A stretch of DNA of 21,175 bases. Source: DSNY01 sp016861185. GTDB taxonomy: Bacteria > Pseudomonadota > Gammaproteobacteria > Burkholderiales > Burkholderiaceae_F. The stretch spans positions 1 through 21,175 of the forward strand of contig SZOR01000072.1 of NCBI GenBank assembly GCA_030263275.1. Reading direction: 5' to 3'. The notes below the pieces were generated by a model, which did no database searches, had not been told where the DNA came from, and saw only the letters and a program-made list of their open reading frames with translations. Below are positions 15,010 through 21,175 of the stretch, one piece after another. The position numbers and the translations under genes are program-made. Position 1 is the first letter of the stretch, and each line of letters starts with the position of its first letter.

Positions 15010-17715
15010 ATGTACAAACAGGGCGTCGGAGACTTCAAGTACTTCGTCGGCGTGAGTTCGTTGGCGCAGATCGCCACGCGCGAGGACCGCGTGTGCGTGC
15101 TCAACATCCTCGGCGGCGAATCGAGCGACGTCACGCCCGTGAGCCATGCGTATTCCGGCGGCAACGTCGTCTTCGGCACCTCGCCCGGACGGCGCGGCCA
15201 GGTGCTGGAGACGCCGATCGGCGATGTGCCCGTCTACAACAACGTGCTCGAGGGGCTGCGCGACGGCCACCGCTTTAACTGCGGCGTCGTGTATCTGCCG
15301 CCTTCGGCCGCGCGCGACGGCGTGGCGGAACTGATCCGCGTGAACCCGGAGCTGAAAAAGATCTTCATCGTGACCGAGAAGCTGTCGGTGCACGACTCGC
15401 GCGAGATCCGCGCCATGGGCCAGAGCAACGGCATCGACATCTTCGGCGGCAACAGCCTCGGCGTAGCGGACGCCTGGCATCGGGTGCGCATCGGCGGCGC
15501 GCTCGGCGGCGACAACCCGGGCGACGCATTGCGTCGCGGTTCGATCGCGATCCTGTCCAACTCCGGTGGCTTCACCACCACGATCGCCACCTACCTGCGC
15601 ATGGCCGGCTGGGGTACGAGCACGCTGATCTCCAGCGGCAAGGACGTCTACATCCACTACGCCGCACCCGAGTTCGCGTTCGCACTCGCCAACGACGCGC
15701 GCAGCAAGGCGGCCGTGCTGTATTGCGAACCGGGCGGCTACTACGAGTACGACGCCGAGTTCACCAAGCCGGTCGTGGCCTGCGTGGTCGGGCGCTGGAA
15801 GAGCAGGCTCACGCGCGCGGTCGGTCACGCCGGCGCGATGGCCGGCGGCGCCGACGACGCCGCGGCCAAGGAGCGCTGGTTCATGCAGAAGTTCGGCGTC
15901 GACGGCATCTTCACGCCCGAGCGGCCGATCTGCTCGCACAAGGGCGCGGTGGTGACCAACATCGCGCACATTCCGGCCGCGCTCACGGCGGTGATGCGCG
16001 AGAACGCCGCGCGCCCGGACTTCGAACCCGAGGGCAGCCTGGCGCTGAAACCGTGGTTCGGTTCAAACGCCGGAGTCGCGCTTGCGCCCGAGCTCGATCT
16101 GCCCGTCGTCGAAGCGATCCCGCCGTACAACGCGCAGATCGCGGTGCTCAACCGGCAGGTGGGCGCGCTGCCGCCGCGCCAGCCGATGAAGGACGCGTCG
16201 GGCGCCTCGCAGATGGACGCGAAAACGCAGGTCTCCAGCCTGCACGGCGTATCGATGCTGCAGGCGACGCAATACCCGGTCGAAGCGAACATCGCGCTCG
16301 CGTTGCTGCAGGAACCGGGCGGCCCGAACGATCGGGCGCTTGTCAACGTCGCGGTGGGTGCGGAACTGAACCTGTTCGGCGACGCGGCGCTCGCGGCCGC
16401 GCAGGCCGCGCGCGAAGCGGGCAACGCGCCGAACGCCGTGCTGGCTGCGGCGGCCAGCATCATCGGTCCGCGCCGCATCGAGCGCGCGCGCGCCGCGACG
16501 CGGGCGCTGATCGACTTCTTCGCTGCAACGGGGCTGAAAAGCGCGTTGGACGACGCCTTCGATCCCCGCGCGCTGCCCGCGAACGAGGCGCTGCGCGAGC
16601 TGCTGGTCGCCAAGCGGCCGGATGCCAAGGCCCAGATGATGCTCGGCGCGCTCGCCGCGCGCGGCGCGCGCTCCGCGTTCGTCCGCTATCTGCAATCGCT
16701 GCCGGGCGCGCCGACCGCCGACGGCGTGCTCGCCGCCGTCGCGGCCACGCTGGCCTGGGGGCCGCTGATGCGCAAGCGCATCTCGCTGCTGACGGCCGAG
16801 TCGCTGCCGTGGTGGCTGCGCCTGTTCGGCACGCTGATCGGCGCCTCCGTCGACGCCGCGCGCCACGAGCCGGAGCGCTTCTGCGGCTGGCCGGTCAAGG
16901 AGATTCTTGAGCAGCGCTCGCTCACCGAGACAGCGTGCCTGGCGCTGTTCGGCCGCGCGCCGCAGCCCGCCGACCGCAGCGCGATGCAGACCTTGATCGG
17001 CCTGCTGCTCACCAACGGGCCCGGCTCGATCACCGCGCAGGGCGCGAAGGGCGCCGTGTCGGCCGACGGGCCGGAAACGCCCGAGCGCGTGCAGATCAAC
17101 AAGGCGGTGGTCGGCTTTCTCACGCACTCTGGCTACACGCACGGCGGCAACGGCTACGAAGGGGTGCGGTTCCTGCTCGAGCGCTTCGGCGGCCTCGATC
17201 TGCGCGACCCGGGCGATCGCGCGCACGGCATCGATCTGCGACGCCTGGCGCTCGACTTCGTGCGCGAATACGCAAAAGACAAGGCCGCGCGCAAGGAGAT
17301 CGGCGGCGGCGCGGCGCGCGCGATCCCATGCATCAACCACCCGGTGTTCAAGGATCGCCCGGTCAATATCGACCCGCGCGAGGAGTACGTGCGCAATCTG
17401 CTGGAATCCCGCGGCGAGTACAACGTGTTCCACGACTTCTACCGCACGCTGGTGCAGGCGCTGGCCGACGAAGGCGTGACGCGCAACGTGTTCTGCGTGA
17501 ACGTCGACGCGGTCATCGCCACCCAGTTGCTGAAGGCGCTGTGGGAGCCATACCGCGCCGGCACGCTGGCCGACGCGCAGCTCGAGACGGCCGCCTTCAC
17601 CGTGTTCCTGTACGCGCGCATGATCGGCTGCGCGGCCGAGATCGACGACCACATGAACCGCGGGCGCAACATGGACACGCGCACGCCCGCGTCGCAGTGC
17701 CGGTTCGTCAGCTAG
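15010..17715 (+). CDS. ATP-citrate-lyase-like large subunit: CoA-ligase domain plus enlarged citrate-synthase-like region
   Basis: This 901-residue protein starts with a CoA-binding and ligase module (1-340). GHAGAMAGG holds H273, matching the phosphohistidine of ACLY/SucD, and ILSNSGGFTT is the ligase loop. The C-terminus (about 595-901) is citrate-synthase-like: H711 in THGGNGYEGVR, H777 in INHPVFK and D833 in VNVDAVI match the citrate-synthase catalytic triad. The extra part (about 400-590) also looks citrate-synthase-like (YPVEANIALALL, then 445-504) but lacks those residues, suggesting a degenerate duplicate. Classical bacterial large subunits are near 600 residues, so this one is about 300 longer. 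The ACLY histidine in SGAH seems to be K680 here. Expected role is acyl-CoA formation and C-C cleavage to acetyl-CoA (or homologue) plus an oxo acid; the true substrate is unknown. GGAG lies six bases before the ATG. Confidence 0.75.
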   Translation: MYKQGVGDFKYFVGVSSLAQIATREDRVCVLNILGGESSDVTPVSHAYSGGNVVFGTSPGRRGQVLETPIGDVPVYNNVLEGLRDGHRFNCGVVYLPPSAARDGVAELIRVNPELKKIFIVTEKLSVHDSREIRAMGQSNGIDIFGGNSLGVADAWHRVRIGGALGGDNPGDALRRGSIAILSNSGGFTTTIATYLRMAGWGTSTLISSGKDVYIHYAAPEFAFALANDARSKAAVLYCEPGGYYEYDAEFTKPVVACVVGRWKSRLTRAVGHAGAMAGGADDAAAKERWFMQKFGVDGIFTPERPICSHKGAVVTNIAHIPAALTAVMRENAARPDFEPEGSLALKPWFGSNAGVALAPELDLPVVEAIPPYNAQIAVLNRQVGALPPRQPMKDASGASQMDAKTQVSSLHGVSMLQATQYPVEANIALALLQEPGGPNDRALVNVAVGAELNLFGDAALAAAQAAREAGNAPNAVLAAAASIIGPRRIERARAATRALIDFFAATGLKSALDDAFDPRALPANEALRELLVAKRPDAKAQMMLGALAARGARSAFVRYLQSLPGAPTADGVLAAVAATLAWGPLMRKRISLLTAESLPWWLRLFGTLIGASVDAARHEPERFCGWPVKEILEQRSLTETACLALFGRAPQPADRSAMQTLIGLLLTNGPGSITAQGAKGAVSADGPETPERVQINKAVVGFLTHSGYTHGGNGYEGVRFLLERFGGLDLRDPGDRAHGIDLRRLALDFVREYAKDKAARKEIGGGAARAIPCINHPVFKDRPVNIDPREEYVRNLLESRGEYNVFHDFYRTLVQALADEGVTRNVFCVNVDAVIATQLLKALWEPYRAGTLADAQLETAAFTVFLYARMIGCAAEIDDHMNRGRNMDTRTPASQCRFVS

Positions 17716-17737
17716 CGCGCCATTGAGAGCGGCAACG

Positions 17738-18775
<1,038 letters not shown>

Positions 18776-18790
18776 CGACATCGCGCATCC

Positions 18791-19195
18791 ATGACCGCGA
18801 GCGAACTGCGCCCCGCCGCAGAGCCGGCGATCCGGACGATCGCGATGCCGGCCGACGCGAACCCGGCCGGCGACATCTTCGGCGGCTGGCTGATGTCGCA
18901 GATGGATCTGGCCGCCGGCAACGTGGCCGCGCGCCGCGCGCGCAGCCGCTGCGCGACGGTGTCGGTCGATCGCATCACTTTCCACAGCCCCGTACTCATC
19001 GGCGACGAAGTGAGCCTGTACGCGCGGCTGACGCGCGTCGGCCGCACGTCGATGACCATTCAGGTCGACGCGTGGCGGCGCAGCCGCGACGGCGAGGAAA
19101 GCGTCAAGGTCACCGAGGCGACCTTCGTCTTCGTCGCGCTCGACCAGGGCGGGCGCCCGCGCGTCGTTCCGCCGCCGATCGGCGAAGGTCCCTGA
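18791..19195 (+). CDS. Hotdog-fold acyl-CoA thioesterase (YciA/BACH type)
   Basis: This 134-residue protein carries the signature ANPAGDIFGGWLMSQMDLAAG (about 23-43), whose aspartate in GDIFGG is the family catalytic residue. VSVDRITFHSPVLIGDEVSLYARL (about 57-80) and TEATFVFVALD complete the hotdog domain. It hydrolyses acyl-CoA to free acid and CoA in the cytoplasm. It lies 15 bases after the dehydrogenase gene and overlaps the CoA-transferase-family gene by one base (TGATG). In this operon it may release CoA from a product or from dead-end acyl-CoA made by the lyase-like enzyme. Chain-length preference is not readable. Confidence 0.87.
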   Translation: MTASELRPAAEPAIRTIAMPADANPAGDIFGGWLMSQMDLAAGNVAARRARSRCATVSVDRITFHSPVLIGDEVSLYARLTRVGRTSMTIQVDAWRRSRDGEESVKVTEATFVFVALDQGGRPRVVPPPIGEGP

Positions 19196-20592
19196 TGCCC
19201 GCGCTCGAAGCGCGCGCCTGCCTCGAAGCGCTGTGGCTCGGCGGCGGCGGCGAGCGAGCGGCGCTGGACGACGTCGAGCTGACCGGCGCCGAGCCGGTGC
19301 TGCCTTCGTCGTTCGCGATCGGCACCGCGGCGCAAGCCAGCATCACCGCGTCCGCGCTCGCGGCCGCCGAACTGTGGAGACTGCGCGGCGGCGCGCGGCA
19401 GTCGATCGCGGTCGACATGCGCGCGGCGGCGGTCGAGTTTCGCAGCGAACACTACCTGCGCGTCAACGACGGTCCGGCGCTGGAGTTCCGCGACAAGATC
19501 ACCGGCGTGTACCGCTGCGGCGACGGCCGCTGGGTTCGTATCCACGCCAACTTTCCGCACCATCGCGACGGCGTGCTCGCGCTGCTCGGCTGCGCGCACG
19601 ACCGCGAAGCGGTCGGCCGCGCGCTCCGACAATGGGAAGCGCTGCGCTTCGAAGACGCCGCCGCCGAACGCGGCCTCGTCGTCACCGCGATGCGCACGTT
19701 CGCGCAGTGGGACGCGCACCCGCAGGGCGCCGCGGTGGCGCGGCTGCCGCTGTTGACGATCGAACGCATCGCGGACGCGCAGCCGCAGCCGCTCGGACCC
19801 GCCGAGCGGCCGCTCGCCGGCGTGCGCGTGCTCGATCTGACGCGCGTGATCGCCGGCCCGGTCTGCGGCCGCACGCTCGCCGGCCATGGCGCCGACGTGC
19901 TGCTGGTAAGCGGCCCGCATCTCCCCGCGATCGAACCGCTGGTGATCGAAACCGGGCCCGGCAAGCTGTCGTGCTTTCTGGATCTGCGCGATGCGAAGGA
20001 CCGCGGGACGTTCCGCACGCTGCTGCGCGACGCCGACGTGATGGTGCAGGGTTATCGGCCCGGCGGGCTGGCGGCGCTCGGTCTCGGCCCCGAGGACGCC
20101 GCGCGGCTTCGCCCCGGCATCGTCTACGTGTCGCTCAGCGCGTATGGACACGTCGGCCCGTGGGCCGATCGGCGCGGTTACGACTCGCTCGTACAGACGG
20201 CAAGCGGTTTCAATGCGGCCGAAGCCGAAGCCGCCGGCGTCGATACGCCGAAGCCGTTGCCGACGCAGGCGCTCGACCGCGCAACCGGCTATCTGATGGC
20301 GTTCGCGGTGACAGTCGCCTTGAAACGCCGCGCGGCCGAAGGCGGAAGCTGGCACGTCCGCTGCTCGCTTGCACAGACCGGAAGATGGCTGCGCGGGCTC
20401 GGCCGCATCGAGAACGGTTTGAACATTCCCGATCCGACGCTCGCCGACGTGCGCGATCTCACGGGTGAATTGCCGTCGGGATTCGGCCGCTTGACGATCG
20501 TGCGGCATGCCGCGCGCCTGTCGCGCACGCCGTTTCGTTGGGACCGCGTTTCGGTTCCGCTCGGCACGCATCCGCCGCGCTGGCCTGCGTGA
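19195..20592 (+). CDS. Class III (CaiB/BaiF) CoA-transferase family protein with partly permuted domain order
   Basis: The 465-residue protein contains CaiB/BaiF motifs in an unusual order. Residues about 40-135 carry elements normally in the second half of the fold (AAELWRLRGGARQSIAVDM; YRCGDGRWVRIHANFPHHRDGVLALLGC). Residues about 206-400 then carry the usual N-terminal part (PLAGVRVLDLTRVIAGPVCGRTLAGHGADV; GYRPGGLAALGLGPEDAARLRPGIVYVSLSAYG; GPWADRRGYDSLVQTASGF). D361 in QALDRATGYL is the candidate for the aspartate that carries the CoA-thioester intermediate. I recall similar two-part proteins of about 460 residues in Burkholderiales genomes, so this may be a family and not a local rearrangement. 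It would move CoA between carboxylic acids in the same pathway. The reaction is unknown. It begins inside the thioesterase stop codon. Confidence 0.78.
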   Translation: MPALEARACLEALWLGGGGERAALDDVELTGAEPVLPSSFAIGTAAQASITASALAAAELWRLRGGARQSIAVDMRAAAVEFRSEHYLRVNDGPALEFRDKITGVYRCGDGRWVRIHANFPHHRDGVLALLGCAHDREAVGRALRQWEALRFEDAAAERGLVVTAMRTFAQWDAHPQGAAVARLPLLTIERIADAQPQPLGPAERPLAGVRVLDLTRVIAGPVCGRTLAGHGADVLLVSGPHLPAIEPLVIETGPGKLSCFLDLRDAKDRGTFRTLLRDADVMVQGYRPGGLAALGLGPEDAARLRPGIVYVSLSAYGHVGPWADRRGYDSLVQTASGFNAAEAEAAGVDTPKPLPTQALDRATGYLMAFAVTVALKRRAAEGGSWHVRCSLAQTGRWLRGLGRIENGLNIPDPTLADVRDLTGELPSGFGRLTIVRHAARLSRTPFRWDRVSVPLGTHPPRWPA

Positions 20593-20898
20593 GCGCTGCG
20601 GCTGGGCGAGGTGACGATCGACCTCGCGCGCCGCACCGCCGCCGGACCCGGCGGCGCGATCCGCTTCACGCCGATCGAGTATCGCCTGCTCGCGGTGCTC
20701 GCGCGGCACGCGGGCGGCGTGGCCACGCAGCGGCTGCTGTTGCGCGAAGTCTGGGGGCCCGATCACGTCGAGCATCCGCATTACCTTCGCGTCTACATGA
20801 AGCAGTTGCGCGACAAGATCGAGCCGGATCCGGCGCGGCCGCGTTTCCTGCTGACGGAGATCGGCGTCGGGTATCGGCGGATCGCAGGAGGCGCGTGA
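20593..20898 (+). pseudogene. kdpE: C-terminal DNA-binding remnant of a KdpE-like response regulator
   Basis: Directly after the CoA-transferase stop codon the frame reads ALRLGEVTIDLARR and continues through TPIEYRLLAVLARHAGGVATQ, REVWGPDHVEHPHYLRVYMKQLRDKIE and LLTEIGVGYRRI. This is the complete OmpR-type winged helix of KdpE, the regulator of the Kdp potassium transporter; HPHYLRVYMKQLRDK is the recognition helix. The receiver domain of about 120 residues is missing, and no kdpD or kdpABC lies to the left. Only an internal GTG (20611) could serve as start and it has a weak site (GGGCGAG). It is probably a remnant left where other DNA replaced the rest of kdp. Production as a stand-alone 95-residue DNA-binding protein is less likely but possible. 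Confidence 0.7.
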
Positions 20899-20979
20899 GG
20901 CGCCCGCGACGACGGATCACCGTTGCCCCGGCGGGACGAGCGCGCCGGCAAACGAGGCTGCGACGCCGGCTGCGCCCTC

Positions 20980-21175
20980 TCACTGCGTCGCCGCCGGCTT
21001 CGCGAGCCCGCTGACCTTCAACTTCGACTTGGCCAGCGTGCCCTTGCGCGCGCGATGGCCCGTGTGCGCGTTCAGCTCTTCGCCGGCCACCAGCAGCTCG
21101 ACCGGTTTGCCTGTCCGGGACGTGCCGTGCACGACCACGCCGCCCGCGCCGCAGGGCAGCGCGGCGATCATCGAC
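20980..21175 (-). CDS. parC: C-terminal end of DNA topoisomerase IV subunit A (ParC), partial
   Basis: The last 64 codons of a leftward gene are visible; it runs off the right edge. The segment GGVVVHGTSRTGKPVELLVAGE followed by HTGHRARKGTLAKSKLKVSGL resembles the end of betaproteobacterial ParC, in which a final strand with VHGTxRxGK precedes the basic HxGxRARKG tail. The tail is rich in lysine and arginine, as expected for the DNA-wrapping C-terminal domain. ParC is the breakage-reunion subunit of topoisomerase IV, which decatenates daughter chromosomes. The gene converges on the kdpE remnant with 81 bases between stops, in which I see no clear terminator. The call rests on a short segment. 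Confidence 0.6.
   Translation of the reverse strand, partial: SMIAALPCGAGGVVVHGTSRTGKPVELLVAGEELNAHTGHRARKGTLAKSKLKVSGLAKPAATQ

Noticed and set aside
12996..15179. A 727-codon open frame on the minus strand opposite tctA and the ATP-grasp gene
   Set aside because: It is antisense to two clearly recognised genes, has low-complexity Arg/Ala/His-rich composition and no recognisable motif. Such frames are expected in GC-rich DNA.
13716..17715. Succinyl-CoA synthetase (SucCD)
   Set aside because: The first protein has the ACLY-type citrate loop and GRGGPN segment, and the second continues for more than 500 residues with citrate-synthase-type HGG, NH and NVD motifs. SucD is only about 290 residues.
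17723..17737. TTG start for the dehydrogenase
   Set aside because: It would add five residues (MRAAT) without homology value; the ATG at 17738 has GAGAG at suitable distance.

Overview
This is a GC-rich stretch (strong G/C bias at third codon positions) of a Gram-negative chromosome. It is most likely from a betaproteobacterium of the Burkholderiales type. The evidence for that is a Burkholderiales-style porin, a TctC (Bug-family) solute-binding protein with TctBA, a ParC C-terminus of the betaproteobacterial type, and a MocR regulator beside amino-acid genes. Species cannot be named from sequence alone. I see no tRNA, rRNA, CRISPR array or complete insertion sequence.

Region A (1-2130). The left edge holds a possible fragment of a small CxxC protein and a GC-rich inverted-repeat element. 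Two translationally overlapping leftward genes follow: a GNAT acetyltransferase and a MocR/GntR-type regulator with a fused aminotransferase domain.

Region B (2131-7020). A divergent intergenic region carries a perfect 10-bp direct repeat (period 11), a likely MocR operator. It is followed by rightward amino-acid genes: a threonine-dehydratase-like enzyme and a LysE/RhtB exporter (1-nt overlap). After a heptamer-repeat spacer come a class I aminotransferase, an EamA/DMT transporter and a PhzF-family isomerase, all with ATGA overlaps. The set looks like amino-acid conversion and export under MocR control.

Region C (7021-20592). This is the most interesting part: one long rightward locus for a tricarboxylate-like compound. 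It encodes an outer-membrane porin, the two-component pair TctD/TctE and the tripartite transporter TctCBA. Downstream are two subunits resembling ATP-citrate lyase, an NAD-isocitrate/isopropylmalate dehydrogenase-family enzyme, a hotdog acyl-CoA thioesterase and a class III CoA-transferase-family protein. The 901-residue lyase-like subunit has an enlarged C-terminal half that I read as two citrate-synthase-like units, the first degenerate. An identical 16-bp sequence with two GAAAG half-sites 11 bp apart lies upstream of both the porin and tctC, each time 11 bp before a TANNGT hexamer. This is the geometry expected of an OmpR/PhoB-family activator box, so TctD probably controls both promoters. 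The proposed flow is porin, TctCBA uptake, ATP-dependent CoA ligation and C-C cleavage, then dehydrogenase/thioesterase/CoA-transferase steps.

Region D (20593-21175). The CoA-transferase gene is followed at once by the C-terminal DNA-binding half of a KdpE-like regulator without its receiver domain, probably a remnant at a rearrangement junction. The 3' end of a convergent parC-like gene closes the window.
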